DNA of 64,000 bases from Nocardiopsis gilva YIM 90087. GTDB taxonomy: Bacteria > Actinomycetota > Actinomycetes > Streptosporangiales > Streptosporangiaceae. The stretch's first letter is position 1; each line of letters opens with the position of its first letter. Both the position numbers and the translations under genes were made by a program. The stretch lies in NCBI RefSeq assembly GCF_002263495.1, contig NZ_CP022753.1:4402001-4466000 (forward strand). The letters run 5' to 3'. The notes under the pieces were generated by a model. It worked only from the letters and a program-made list of their open reading frames with translations, was not told the origin of the DNA and searched no databases. Positions 25,355 through 33,796 of this stretch are shown piece by piece.

Positions 25355-26545
25355 ATGACCGACGCGTTCGTCCTCGACGCGGTGCGCACCCCGTTCGGCA
25401 AGTACGGTGGCGCGCTCGCCGCGACCCGCCCCGACGACCTCGCCGCCCACGCCATCGGCGGCCTGCTGGAACGTGCGCCCGGCCTCGACCCGGCCGCGGT
25501 CGAGGACGTCTACCTCGGCGACGCCAACGGCGCCGGGGAGGACAACCGCAACGTGGCGCGCATGGCCGCGCTGCTCGCCGGGCTGCCCACGTCGGTGCCT
25601 GGTGCGACCCTGAACCGGCTGTGCGGCTCCGGCCTGGAGGCCGTCATCGCCGCCAACCGCGCGGTGGCCGTCGGCGACGCGTCGCTGATCGTGGCCGGAG
25701 GCGTGGAGTCGATGAGCCGCGCACCCTGGGTGCTGCCCAAGCCCGCCAAGGGCTTCCCGGCGGGCCACGAGACGCTGTACTCGACCACGCTGGGCTGGCG
25801 GATGGTCAACCCGCGGATGCCCGAGGAGTGGACCGCGTCGCTGGGCGAGTCCACCGAGCAGATCGCCGAGCTGCACGGCATCGGCCGCGCCGAGCAGGAC
25901 GCGTTCGCCCTGCGCAGCCACTCCGCCGCCGCGGCCGCCTGGGCCAAGGGCGTCTTCGACGCCGAGGTCGTGCCGGTGCCGGGGGTGGAGTTGGCACGCG
26001 ACGAGAGCATCCGGGAGACGTCGGAGGAGAAGCTCGCCGGGCTCAAGCCGGCGTTCCGGACCGACGGCACCATCACCGCGGGCAACGCCTCGCCGCTCAA
26101 CGACGGCGCCGCCGCCCTGCTGATCGGCGACGCGGCGGCCGCCGAGGCCACGGGGATCACGCCGCTGGCGCGCATCGTGTCGCGGGGTGTGGTCGGGGTC
26201 GACCCGCACCGCTTCGGCGTCGGTCCGGTGGAGGCGGCGGAGATCGCGCTGCGCCGCGCCGGGATCGGGTGGGGCGACCTGTCCGCGGTGGAGCTGAACG
26301 AGGCGTTCGCCGCTCAGGCCCTGGCCTGCCTGAAACTCTGGCCCGAGCTGGACCCGGACATCGTCAACCCGAACGGCGGCGCCATCGCGATCGGCCACCC
26401 GCTCGGCGCTTCCGGGGCGCGGATCCTGGGGACGCTCGCCCACGAGCTGCGCCGACGCGGCGGCGGCTGGGGACTGGCCGCGATCTGCATCGGCGTCGGG
26501 CAGGGGCTCGCCGTCGTGCTGCACGCAGAGGAGGACAACCGATGA
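25355..26545 (+). CDS. pcaF: 3-oxoadipyl-CoA thiolase
   Basis: The 396-residue product starts at ATG 25355 after GGGAGGA. It is a full-length thiolase: the acyl-enzyme Cys90 lies in LNRLCGSGLEA, GGVESMSRAPWVLPK follows, ELNEAFAAQALACL carries the NEAF motif, and GHPLGASGARI and CIGVGQG hold the catalytic His and Cys. PYVFLDAVRTPFGK-like opening (FVLDAVRTPFGKYGG) fits the PcaF/PaaJ branch. It cleaves 3-oxoadipyl-CoA into succinyl-CoA and acetyl-CoA, the last pathway step. Its TGA overlaps the pcaH ATG. Confidence 0.92.
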   Translation: MTDAFVLDAVRTPFGKYGGALAATRPDDLAAHAIGGLLERAPGLDPAAVEDVYLGDANGAGEDNRNVARMAALLAGLPTSVPGATLNRLCGSGLEAVIAANRAVAVGDASLIVAGGVESMSRAPWVLPKPAKGFPAGHETLYSTTLGWRMVNPRMPEEWTASLGESTEQIAELHGIGRAEQDAFALRSHSAAAAAWAKGVFDAEVVPVPGVELARDESIRETSEEKLAGLKPAFRTDGTITAGNASPLNDGAAALLIGDAAAAEATGITPLARIVSRGVVGVDPHRFGVGPVEAAEIALRRAGIGWGDLSAVELNEAFAAQALACLKLWPELDPDIVNPNGGAIAIGHPLGASGARILGTLAHELRRRGGGWGLAAICIGVGQGLAVVLHAEEDNR

Positions 26546-27339
26546 CATCCGAAGCAGCCGCTTCATCCGGGCCGTCCGGCGGCCGTCCGGCCGAGGGAAG
26601 AGCCGGAGCGGGCGGTGGGGGTGGTGTGCAGGTACCCGGCTACGTCCGGGACCACGGCGTCCATCCCCCGCTCGACTACCCGGGGTACCGAAGCACCGCG
26701 CTGCGGCACCCCAGCCGCACGCTGAAGCTGCTTCCGCACATGCTGACCGAGATCACCGGGCCGGTCCTGGGCGAGGACCGCATCTGCGAACTCGACCACG
26801 ACCTGACCCGCCAGCACGACGGCGAGCCGCAGGGCCAGCGGATCATCGTGCACGGGCAGGTGCGCGACAGCGACGGCCGCCCGGTGCCGCACTCGCTGAT
26901 CGAGATCTGGCAGGCCAACGCGGGCGGCCGGTACCGGCACGTGATGGACAACTGGCCGTGCCCGCTGGACCCGAACTTCACCGGCGTGGGCCGCACCCTG
27001 ACCGACGCCGAGGGACGCTACCGGTTCGTCACCATCCAGCCCGGCGCCTACCCGTGGAAGAACCACGACAACGCCTGGCGGCCCGCGCACATCCACTTCT
27101 CCCTGTTCGGGCGGGCCTTCACGCAGCGGCTGGTCACGCAGATGTACTTCCCGGGCGACCCGCTGTTCTTCCAGGACCCGATGTGGAACTCGATCCCGGA
27201 TGAGAAGGCGCGCGAGCGGCTGGTGGCGCGCTTCGACTACGCCAACACCGTGCCCGAGTGGGCGCTGGCCTACGAGTGGGACATCGTCCTGCGCGGGCGC
27301 GAGGCCACCGTCTTCGAGTCGGAGGAGGACGAGGACTGA
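26542..27339 (+). CDS. pcaH: Protocatechuate 3,4-dioxygenase beta subunit
   Basis: The 265-residue product starts at ATG 26542 (ATGA overlap with pcaF). A Gly/Ala-rich extension of about 28 residues precedes the conserved PGYVRDHGVHPPLDYPGYRS. The iron ligands of intradiol dioxygenases are present: Tyr131 (GGRYRH), Tyr170 (PGAYPW), and His183 and His185 (RPAHIHFSLFG). LIEIWQANAGGRYRH is the signature region. With PcaG it opens the protocatechuate ring to 3-carboxy-cis,cis-muconate using O2 and Fe(III). The Gly-rich N-terminus is longer than usual. Confidence 0.95.
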   Translation: MTSEAAASSGPSGGRPAEGRAGAGGGGGVQVPGYVRDHGVHPPLDYPGYRSTALRHPSRTLKLLPHMLTEITGPVLGEDRICELDHDLTRQHDGEPQGQRIIVHGQVRDSDGRPVPHSLIEIWQANAGGRYRHVMDNWPCPLDPNFTGVGRTLTDAEGRYRFVTIQPGAYPWKNHDNAWRPAHIHFSLFGRAFTQRLVTQMYFPGDPLFFQDPMWNSIPDEKARERLVARFDYANTVPEWALAYEWDIVLRGREATVFESEEDED

Positions 27340-27938
27340 TGGAGCGGAGCACACCGGAGGCCGCCACCGCGCTGCCGGTTCCCACGACACCGTCCCAGAC
27401 GGTCGGCCCGTACCTGCACATCGGCCTGCCCTGGCCGGACGGCCCGTTCGCTGTCGCGGAGGGCACGGCCGCAGGAATCTGGATCCGCGGCACCGTGTAC
27501 GACGGCGCGGGTGAACCGGTCACCGACGCGCTGGTCGAGACCTGGCAGGCGGACCCGGACGGCCGCTTCGACCATCCCGACGACCCGCGCGGCCCGGTGG
27601 CCCGCCCCGGGTTCCGCGGGTTCGGCCGCTGCCCGACGGACGGCAACGGCGAGTACGCGATCTTCACCCTCAAGCCGGGGCCTGTTCCCGGACTGAGCGG
27701 ACCGCAGGCCCCGCACATCGACGTGTCGGTGTTCGCGCGCGGCATGCTGCACCGCACGGTCACGCGCGTCTATTTCCCCGATGAGGTCGAGGCGAACGCC
27801 ACCGACCCCGTGCTGGCCGAGATCGACGACCCGGCGGCGCGCTCCACCCTCATCGCGCGGGCGGATGCGGAGGGGGGCGGCTACCGCTTCGACATCCGGC
27901 TGCAGGGGGAGGACGCGACCGTCTTCTTCGACATCTAG
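27339..27938 (+). CDS. pcaG: Protocatechuate 3,4-dioxygenase alpha subunit
   Basis: The 199-residue product starts at ATG 27339, sharing a base with the pcaH stop (TGATG). TPSQTVGPYLHIGLPW is the PcaG opening. ALVETWQADPDGRFDHPDD and GFGRCPTDGNGEYAIFTLKP follow, and APHIDVSVFARGMLHRTVTRVYF completes the fold. As expected for alpha subunits, the tyrosine iron ligands of PcaH are absent; the subunit shapes the active site. It is the last gene before the palindromic element at 27955. Confidence 0.93.
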   Translation: MERSTPEAATALPVPTTPSQTVGPYLHIGLPWPDGPFAVAEGTAAGIWIRGTVYDGAGEPVTDALVETWQADPDGRFDHPDDPRGPVARPGFRGFGRCPTDGNGEYAIFTLKPGPVPGLSGPQAPHIDVSVFARGMLHRTVTRVYFPDEVEANATDPVLAEIDDPAARSTLIARADAEGGGYRFDIRLQGEDATVFFDI

Positions 27939-27954
27939 GAGGGGAAGGGTGCTT

Positions 27955-28322
27955 GGGTCTGCTGGGCGGCCTTGTCGGCAGTCGGCTCCTCCGATGTTCT
28001 GTGGTGAAAGGCGGCACCGAGGGCGGTGGGGGCTTGGGGGCGCCGTGGTCGTCCAGCGGCGTCGAGAGGGTGACCCGAGGCGGGAAAACGCTCTCTGTGT
28101 GCCCGCTATGTCCGCGCCTCTGTTGATCTCGGGAAAGTGCGCCAAATTCCAGCGGTTTTTTGGCGCACTTTCCCGAGATCAACGAACCCACCCTGCGCCG
28201 ACCAGGGCAAACAGGGCAAAGCGCCCGCCTCGCCGCGCCACCGCGGCCCCTCCGCCCTCGGTGCCGCTTTTCACCCAAGAACACCGGAAAGACGAAATCC
28301 GACAAGGCCGCCCAGCAGACCC
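27955..28322. repeat. 368-bp imperfect palindromic element between pcaG and pcaB
   Basis: The outer arms (27955-27978 and 28299-28322) are 24 bases of perfect inverted repeat (GGGTCTGCTGGGCGG start). Internal parts also match in inverted orientation: GCGGCACCGAGGGCGG near 28013-28028 pairs with its complement near 28250-28265. The centre is a 25-bp perfect stem (28122-28146 with 28159-28183) around a 12-base loop. No protein-coding gene is convincing inside. The whole element could fold into one long stem in RNA or extrude as a cruciform. A MITE-like or nested repeat origin is possible. Confidence 0.75.
28122..28183. repeat. Central 25-bp hairpin, GTTGATCTCGG family, copy 1
   Basis: Arms begin GTTGATCTCGGGAAAGTGCG and are perfectly complementary over 25 bases with a 12-base loop. 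The outer part GTTGATCTCGG is shared with the hairpin at 31096-31161 although the inner stems differ, which marks a repeat family rather than two chance terminators. Confidence 0.75.
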
Positions 28323-28454
28323 TTGCTCCCAGCCCCGTTCCGTCGATGACAAAGGGGCCGTGGGGGCATAACGGCCAGAATTGAGACTCTTGCCGTGACC
28401 ACCGGCACAGAGACGCGGATAGACAATCGGCACAGGACCAGGCAAGGAGTCGAG

Positions 28455-29858
28455 GTGACAGGGGTGGCAGACGCGCCCGACGACACAACCGAGGACACAA
28501 CCGGCGGGCTGTTCGGCGGGATGTACGCGCACGGCCGCGTCGGCGCGCAGGTCGGTGACACGGCGTGGCTGCACGCGCTGCTCGACGCGGAGGCCGCGCT
28601 CGCGCGAGCCTGCGCGCGGGCCGGTGTGATCGACGCGGCGCACGCGGAGGCGATCGGGGCGTGCTGCGTTCCCGAGCGCTTCGACGCGAGCGAGATCGGT
28701 CGGGCAGCGGCGGCGTCGGGGAACCCGGTGGTTCCCCTGGTGCGCGAACTGACCCGGGCCGTGGGCGGCGACGCCGCGCGGCATGTGCACTACGGGGCGA
28801 CCAGCCAGGACATCATGGACACCGCCGCCGTGCTGGTGAGCCGCCGCGCGAGCGCGGTGATCCAGGACGACGCCGCTGCCGTGGCCGACGGTCTGGCCGC
28901 CCTCGCCGACGCGCACCGCTCCACCCTCATGCCCGGTCGGACCCTCCTCCAGCAGGCGCTGCCCACCACCTTCGGGCTGGTGGCGGCGGGGTGGCTGCAG
29001 GCCGTCGGAACCGCGTCGCAGCGTCTGGGCACGCCCTCCCCCGCACAACTCGGCGGAGCCGCGGGCACGCTGGCGTCGCTCGGGGAGGCGGGGCCGCGCG
29101 TCGCCGCGGCGTTCGCCGATGAGCTGGGGCTGGCCGAGCCGGTGCTGCCCTGGCACACCGACCGCGGACCGATCGCCGAGCTCACCGGGGCACTGGCGCG
29201 GATGTGCGGGGCGGTGGGCAAGGTCGCGGGCGACATCGTCCTGCTGGCGCAGACCGAGGTCGGTGAGGTCATCGAGGCGGGCGGCGCCGGAGTCGGGGGG
29301 TCGTCCGCCCTGCCGCACAAGCGCAATCCGGTGGCCGCGGTGTCCGCCCGGGCCTGTGCCGGGCAGGCGCCGGGGCTGGCCGCGGCGCTGTATGCCGCCC
29401 AGGCTCAGGAGTACCAGCGTGCGGCGGGCGCGTGGCAGTCGGAATGGCTGCCGATGACGCAGCTGCTGCGCGTGACGGGTTCGGCGGTGGCCTGGCTTCG
29501 CACGTCGGTGGAACGGTTGCGGGTGGATCCCAAGCGGATGCGCGGGAACCTCGACCTGACCGGCGGCCTCCCGCTGGCCGAGCGCGTCACCACCGACCTC
29601 ACGCCCGACCTCGGCCGCCTGCCCGCGCACGACCTGGTGAAGGCCGCGTGCGCGGAGGCCGTGGAGTCCGGCCGCGACCTGGCCGACGTGCTGACTGAAC
29701 GCCTCGACGGACGCCGGACCGCGGCGCAGGTCGCGGCGCTCCTCGACCCGGCCGGGTACCTCGGCGCCGCCGACACCTTCATCGATCGGGCCATCGCCGC
29801 CCACCGGTCCCGCGCGGCGAAAGAGGACGACAAGGCAGAGGAGAAGGAACACGGATGA
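28455..29858 (+). CDS. pcaB: 3-carboxy-cis,cis-muconate cycloisomerase
   Basis: The 467-residue product is taken from GTG 28455 with AAGGAG five bases upstream; the frame is open 20 codons further, but those residues are not family-like. It belongs to the fumarase/aspartase superfamily: HYGATSQDIMDTA, TLLQQALPTTFGL, and the signature GGSSALPHKRNPVAAV. It lactonises 3-carboxymuconate to 4-carboxymuconolactone. An acidic/basic tail (RAAKEDDKAEEKEHG) ends the protein. Its stop overlaps the pcaD start (ATGA), so pcaB-pcaD-pcaC form a second transcription unit after the palindromic element. Confidence 0.92.
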   Translation: MTGVADAPDDTTEDTTGGLFGGMYAHGRVGAQVGDTAWLHALLDAEAALARACARAGVIDAAHAEAIGACCVPERFDASEIGRAAAASGNPVVPLVRELTRAVGGDAARHVHYGATSQDIMDTAAVLVSRRASAVIQDDAAAVADGLAALADAHRSTLMPGRTLLQQALPTTFGLVAAGWLQAVGTASQRLGTPSPAQLGGAAGTLASLGEAGPRVAAAFADELGLAEPVLPWHTDRGPIAELTGALARMCGAVGKVAGDIVLLAQTEVGEVIEAGGAGVGGSSALPHKRNPVAAVSARACAGQAPGLAAALYAAQAQEYQRAAGAWQSEWLPMTQLLRVTGSAVAWLRTSVERLRVDPKRMRGNLDLTGGLPLAERVTTDLTPDLGRLPAHDLVKAACAEAVESGRDLADVLTERLDGRRTAAQVAALLDPAGYLGAADTFIDRAIAAHRSRAAKEDDKAEEKEHG

Positions 29859-30640
29859 GCATTGACGTGCACTCCACGGTCCACGGCCCGCCGGGAGCAC
29901 CCGTTGTGGTGCTCTCGGGGTCGCTGGGCAGCACGCTGGAGATGTGGGAGCCCCAGGTCGCGGCCCTGGCCCAGCGCTTCCGGGTGGTCCGGTACGACAT
30001 CCGCGGGCACGGCAGGTCGCCGGTTCCCGAAGGGCCGTATGAGATGGCCGACCTCGGTGGCGATGTGCTGCGGCTGCTGGACCGCCTCGGCGCCGACCGG
30101 GTGCGCTTCGCCGGGCTGTCGATCGGCGGCATGACCGGCCTGTGGCTGGCCGCGCACGCACCCGAGCGCGTCGAGCGGCTGGCCGTGCTGTGCACGTCGG
30201 CGCTGCTCGGCCCGGCCGAGACCTGGGCGCAGCGGGCGGCAACGGTACGGGCGGAGGGAACCGGAGCCGTCGCCGACGCCGCGGTCGGACGGTGGTTCAC
30301 CCCCGGCTTCGCTGAGCGGGAGCCCAGCGTCGTCGAGCGGATACGCGCAATGGTCGCGTCCACTCCGGCGGAGGGTTACGCGGGCTGCTGCGCGGCCATC
30401 GAGCGGATGGACCTGCGGGCCGACCTGGCCGCGATCACCGCGCCGACGCTCGTCATCGCCGGTGCCGAGGACCCCTCCACACCGCCGGAGCACGCCGAGC
30501 GCATTACCGCCGGGATCGGCGGGGCGCGGCTGCGTGTCGTGGCCGACGCCGCGCATCTCGCCAGCTGGGAGCAGGCCGACGAGGTGAACGGGCTGCTGCT
30601 CGACCACTTCGCGGCGGCGACGACCCACCCGAAAGCCTGA
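29855..30640 (+). CDS. pcaD: 3-oxoadipate enol-lactonase
   Basis: The 261-residue alpha/beta hydrolase has LSGSLGSTLEMWEPQ and RYDIRGHGRSP before the nucleophile motif FAGLSIGGMTGLW (Ser in GLSIGG). APTLVIAGAEDPSTPPEHA carries the acid and VVADAAHLASWEQ the histidine. It hydrolyses 3-oxoadipate enol-lactone to 3-oxoadipate. The start overlaps pcaB. Many actinomycetes carry PcaD fused to PcaC as PcaL; here the protein ends normally and pcaC is separate. Confidence 0.92.
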   Translation: MSIDVHSTVHGPPGAPVVVLSGSLGSTLEMWEPQVAALAQRFRVVRYDIRGHGRSPVPEGPYEMADLGGDVLRLLDRLGADRVRFAGLSIGGMTGLWLAAHAPERVERLAVLCTSALLGPAETWAQRAATVRAEGTGAVADAAVGRWFTPGFAEREPSVVERIRAMVASTPAEGYAGCCAAIERMDLRADLAAITAPTLVIAGAEDPSTPPEHAERITAGIGGARLRVVADAAHLASWEQADEVNGLLLDHFAAATTHPKA

Positions 30641-30661
30641 GAAAGGAGAACCGAGCCGGAT

Positions 30662-31084
30662 ATGGACCCCATGAGCCATGACGCCGCACCGGACAGCGGC
30701 CCGCACGACGACGCCGCACGGCATGCCGCCGGGATGGCGGTGCGCCGCGCGGTGCTCGGCGATGAGCACGTCGATCGGGCCGAGGCGAAGACGACCCCGT
30801 TCACCGAGCCCTTCCAGGACCTCATCACCCGCTACGCCTGGGGCGAGATCTGGACGCGGCCCGGCCTGGACCGGCGAACGCGCAGCTGCATGGTGCTCAC
30901 GGCGCTGGTCGCCAAGGGGCACTGGGACGAGCTGGCGATGCACGTGCGCGCCGCCGTGCGCAACGGGCTCACCGCGGAGGAGATCCGCGAGGTGTTCCTC
31001 CAGGCCGCCATCTACTGTGGCGTGCCGGCGGCGAACAAGGCGTTCGGCGTGGCCCAGCAGGTGCTCGCCGAGCTCGAAGGCTGA
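30662..31084 (+). CDS. pcaC: 4-carboxymuconolactone decarboxylase
   Basis: The 140-residue CMD-family protein carries RYAWGEIWTRPGLDRRTRS, then VLTALVAKGHWDELAMHVRAA and FLQAAIYCGVPAANKAF, the conserved decarboxylase core. It converts 4-carboxymuconolactone to the enol-lactone used by PcaD. AAAGGAG lies about 13 bases before ATG 30662, a longish spacing; the ATG three codons on is an alternative. It is followed by the second GTTGATCTCGG-type hairpin. Confidence 0.92.
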   Translation: MDPMSHDAAPDSGPHDDAARHAAGMAVRRAVLGDEHVDRAEAKTTPFTEPFQDLITRYAWGEIWTRPGLDRRTRSCMVLTALVAKGHWDELAMHVRAAVRNGLTAEEIREVFLQAAIYCGVPAANKAFGVAQQVLAELEG

Positions 31085-31095
31085 CCGCGCGACTT

Positions 31096-31161
31096 CCGTT
31101 GATCTCGGGGATATTGGGGTCTCACGGGCGATTTTGACCCCAATATCTCCGAGATCAACGG
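31096..31161. repeat. 26-bp hairpin, GTTGATCTCGG family, copy 2
   Basis: Arms 31096-31121 and 31136-31161 pair over 26 bases with a single mismatch and a 14-base loop. The outer sequence CCGTTGATCTCGG matches the hairpin at 28122, while the inner stem (GATATTGGGGTC) is different. It sits 12 bases after pcaC and may also terminate transcription before pobA. Confidence 0.75.
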
Positions 31162-31272
31162 AGACGGCCTCGACCCTGCCATCCCACCCCCTGCCGCTCG
31201 CCGTCGGTCATCCGGGATGATCGACGGGAGTCACCCCACCTCCGGATGAATTTAGAAAGACCGAGGACTCCC

Positions 31273-32448
31273 ATGCGCACCCGCGTCGGCATCATCGGGG
31301 CCGGACCCGCCGGCCTCTTCCTCTCCCATCTGCTCCACCTGGCCGGCATCGAATCCGTCGTGCTGGAGCGCCGCGACCGCGTCTACTGCGAGCAGCGCCA
31401 GCGCGCGGGGATCGTCGAACACGGCGTGGCCGAGGCGCTGACCGCCGCCGGTGTGGGCGAGCGCATGGAGCGCGAGGGGTTCCGCCACGACGGCATCGAC
31501 CTGCGCTTCGACGGCGCGTCCCACCGCATCGACCTCGCCGCCCTGACCGGCCGCAGCGTTCGCCTCTACCCGCAGACCGAGATCGTGCGCGACCTCATCG
31601 CGCGGCGCACGGACGACAGCGGGCAGCTGTTCTTCGAGGCCGAGGCGACCGCCATCGACGGCATCGAGACCGACCGGCCGCGTATCCGCTTCACCCACGA
31701 GGGCGAGGAGCAGGTCCTTGAGTGCGACTACGTGGTGGCCTGCGACGGCTTCCACGGGATCGGGCGGGCGTCCCTGCCCTCCGATGTGATCCGCACCTTC
31801 GAGAAGGTCTACCCGTTCGGCTGGCTCGGCATCCTGGCCGATGTCGCGCCGTCGTGCGACGAGCTGATCTACGCGCACCATCCCAACGGCTTCGCGCTGC
31901 ACAGCATGCGGTCGGAGTCGGTCAGCCGCCTCTATCTGCAGGTTCCCAACGGGACGGACGCGGCCGACTGGTCCGACGAGCAGATCTGGGACGAGCTCTC
32001 CACCCGGTTCGCCCTGCGGGACGGGGGTTGGGAGCTGCGGCGCGGACCGATCACCGACAAGAGCGTGACGCCGATGCGCAGTTTCGTCACCGAGCCGATG
32101 CGGCACGGACGGCTCTTCCTCGCCGGGGACGCGGCGCACATCGTCCCGCCCACCGGCGCCAAGGGCCTCAACCTGGCGATGAACGACGTGATGGTGCTGG
32201 CGGAGGCGCTGGTCGCCGACCAGACCCGCGGCGACAGCGGGCTGCTGGACGCCTACTCGGACACGGCGCTGCGCCGGGTGTGGCGGGCCATGCACTTCTC
32301 CTACTGGATGACCACGCTGCTCCACGCCCAGCCCGGGGACGACGCGTTCGACGCTCGGCTGCGGCTCTCGCACCTCCGGCACATCACGGACTCTCCGGCC
32401 GCGGCGACCCATCTCGCCCAGAACTACACCGGGATCCCGCGGATCTGA
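31273..32448 (+). CDS. pobA: 4-hydroxybenzoate 3-monooxygenase
   Basis: The 391-residue flavoprotein is close to the usual 394. It has the FAD dinucleotide fold GIIGAGPAGLFLSHLL at the N-terminus, the CDYVVACDGFHGIGR DG motif and the GD motif RLFLAGDAAHIVPPTGAKGL. Residues VLERRDRVYCEQRQRAGIVEH (core CEQRQRAGIVEH) match the PobA substrate/NAD(P)H region. ATG 31273 follows GAGGA at six bases; a start nine codons upstream is less likely. It makes protocatechuate, the PcaGH substrate, and thereby extends the locus to 4-hydroxybenzoate. A strong hairpin follows. Confidence 0.95.
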   Translation: MRTRVGIIGAGPAGLFLSHLLHLAGIESVVLERRDRVYCEQRQRAGIVEHGVAEALTAAGVGERMEREGFRHDGIDLRFDGASHRIDLAALTGRSVRLYPQTEIVRDLIARRTDDSGQLFFEAEATAIDGIETDRPRIRFTHEGEEQVLECDYVVACDGFHGIGRASLPSDVIRTFEKVYPFGWLGILADVAPSCDELIYAHHPNGFALHSMRSESVSRLYLQVPNGTDAADWSDEQIWDELSTRFALRDGGWELRRGPITDKSVTPMRSFVTEPMRHGRLFLAGDAAHIVPPTGAKGLNLAMNDVMVLAEALVADQTRGDSGLLDAYSDTALRRVWRAMHFSYWMTTLLHAQPGDDAFDARLRLSHLRHITDSPAAATHLAQNYTGIPRI

Positions 32449-32479
32449 CGCCCTAGGGCGGCTGCCCTTCCTGGTACCA

Positions 32480-32520
32480 GGCCGCGCCGTGACCGTCGAG
32501 GGGGTGGTCACGGCGCGGCC
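32480..32520 (+). terminator. Terminator after pobA
   Basis: A 15-bp perfect stem (GGCCGCGCCGTGACC and its complement) with an 11-base loop starts 32 bases after the pobA stop. There is no U tract, as is common in actinomycetes. Confidence 0.75.
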
Positions 32521-32800
32521 GCGGCGTCGGTGGGTCCCCCACCCGTGACCACCGCCGGCCACCGTTGCCCGCCGGGAACACCAGGAGCCGCCGGGGTCCG
32601 GGATTCGGGTCGGCGCGGCCCCGGCCGCAGCAACTTTTTCCTCCCCGCGTTCGGCATTACCACGCACGTCAGGAGGGGGTAAGGGCATTGAGTCCCTCTT
32701 TTTCTCGGGCGAAAGACCCGAAAACGGTGACCGAAGGTAAGGGTGAGCAATACAATCCGGAGGGTAAAAGCCGACCCACCTACCTCCCTCGAGGACGGCC
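32521..32800. other. Intergenic region before the methyltransferase gene
   Basis: No gene recognised. Includes a short A/T-richer part (32630-32770) that should carry the promoter for the gene at 32801; GAGGA lies six bases before its ATG. Confidence 0.35.
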
Positions 32801-33682
32801 ATGCCCCGTTTCGAGACCCCCCGTTTCCTGAAGAATCTGGGCGCGCGGTACAACCCACCCGAACAGGTCGACATGACGAAGCCCAACATCGCCCGGGTCT
32901 ACTCCTATTTCCTGGGCGGAAAGGACCATTTCGAGGTCGATCGGGAGATGGCGAACTACGCCGCCGAGATCGTGCCCGGTGTCAACGAGATCGCCATGGG
33001 GAACCGCGCCTTCGTCCAGCGTGCGGTCCGCTACCTCGCCACCGAGCGGGGGGTCCGGCAGTTCCTGGACATCGGCTCGGGCCTGCCGACCGAGGCCAAC
33101 GTGCACGAGGTGGCCCATGAGACCGCCGCGGACTCCCGCATCGTCTACGTCGACAACGACCCCATTGTGCTCGCCCACGCACGGGCGATCCTCTCGGACA
33201 TTGACACGACCGACGTCATCAAGGCCGATCTCCGGCGCCCTGAGGACATCCTCACCGCACCCGAAACGCGAAAACTTCTCGACTTCAATCGGCCCATTGG
33301 GCTGATGCTCGGTGGAATCCTGCACCACCTGGCCGACGATGAGGGTCCGGAGCGCCTCGCCCAGGAATTGTGCGACGCGCTCGCACCCGGCAGTTTCCTC
33401 GCCATCAGCCATTTCTCCAGGCCCGAGCGCCAGCTTCACCCCGGGGAGCACGACCGAGCGCTGAGTCTGGAACGGGCATTCATCGACAAACTGGGGACCG
33501 GGCGCTGGCGCGATCGGGACGAGATCCTGTCCTACTTCTGCGGCTGGGAGCTGGTCGAACCGGGGTTGGTCCCGCTGGAGGAATGGCGGCCCCTGCCGCC
33601 CAAGGCGCGCGTAGCGGGGGCCTACTCGATGTCCCCCATGACGCGCCTGCTCATCTGCGGCGGCGTCGCCCGGAAGAACTGA
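32801..33682 (+). CDS. SAM-dependent methyltransferase, SAV_2177 / DUF574 family
   Basis: The 293-residue product has the family opening PNIARVYSYFLGGKDHFEVDRE, motif I QFLDIGSGLPTEANVHEVA, the YVDNDPIVLAHARAIL acidic loop, and ADLRRPEDIL further on. Actinomycetes carry many paralogs of this family; their substrates are mostly unknown. No cofactor-independent clue to the target is present. The gene stands alone, convergent with the siderophore-binding protein gene, from which it is separated by a perfect palindrome. Confidence 0.9.
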   Translation: MPRFETPRFLKNLGARYNPPEQVDMTKPNIARVYSYFLGGKDHFEVDREMANYAAEIVPGVNEIAMGNRAFVQRAVRYLATERGVRQFLDIGSGLPTEANVHEVAHETAADSRIVYVDNDPIVLAHARAILSDIDTTDVIKADLRRPEDILTAPETRKLLDFNRPIGLMLGGILHHLADDEGPERLAQELCDALAPGSFLAISHFSRPERQLHPGEHDRALSLERAFIDKLGTGRWRDRDEILSYFCGWELVEPGLVPLEEWRPLPPKARVAGAYSMSPMTRLLICGGVARKN

Positions 33683-33713
33683 CGCGGCCCCGCAGGAAGC
33701 CCGTGTTCAGAAC

Positions 33714-33763
33714 CGGCACAAGCGCGGCGGCCGGCGGATCCGCCGGCCGCCGCGCTTGTGCCG
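33714..33763. terminator. 50-bp perfect palindrome, bidirectional terminator
   Basis: 25-base arms (CGGCACAAGCGCGGCGG start) meet at a GGATCC centre without a loop. It lies between convergent genes, 31 bases after the methyltransferase stop and 33 bases after the siderophore-binding gene end on the other strand. Confidence 0.8.
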
Positions 33764-33796
33764 TGACGCTGAGGTGCGCGGCGTTGAGGGGGAAGG

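Noticed and set aside
24531-31084. Short GC-rich direct repeats in the pca genes as a CRISPR-like pattern
   Set aside because: Irregular spacing and coding context; no array with constant repeats was seen anywhere in the window.
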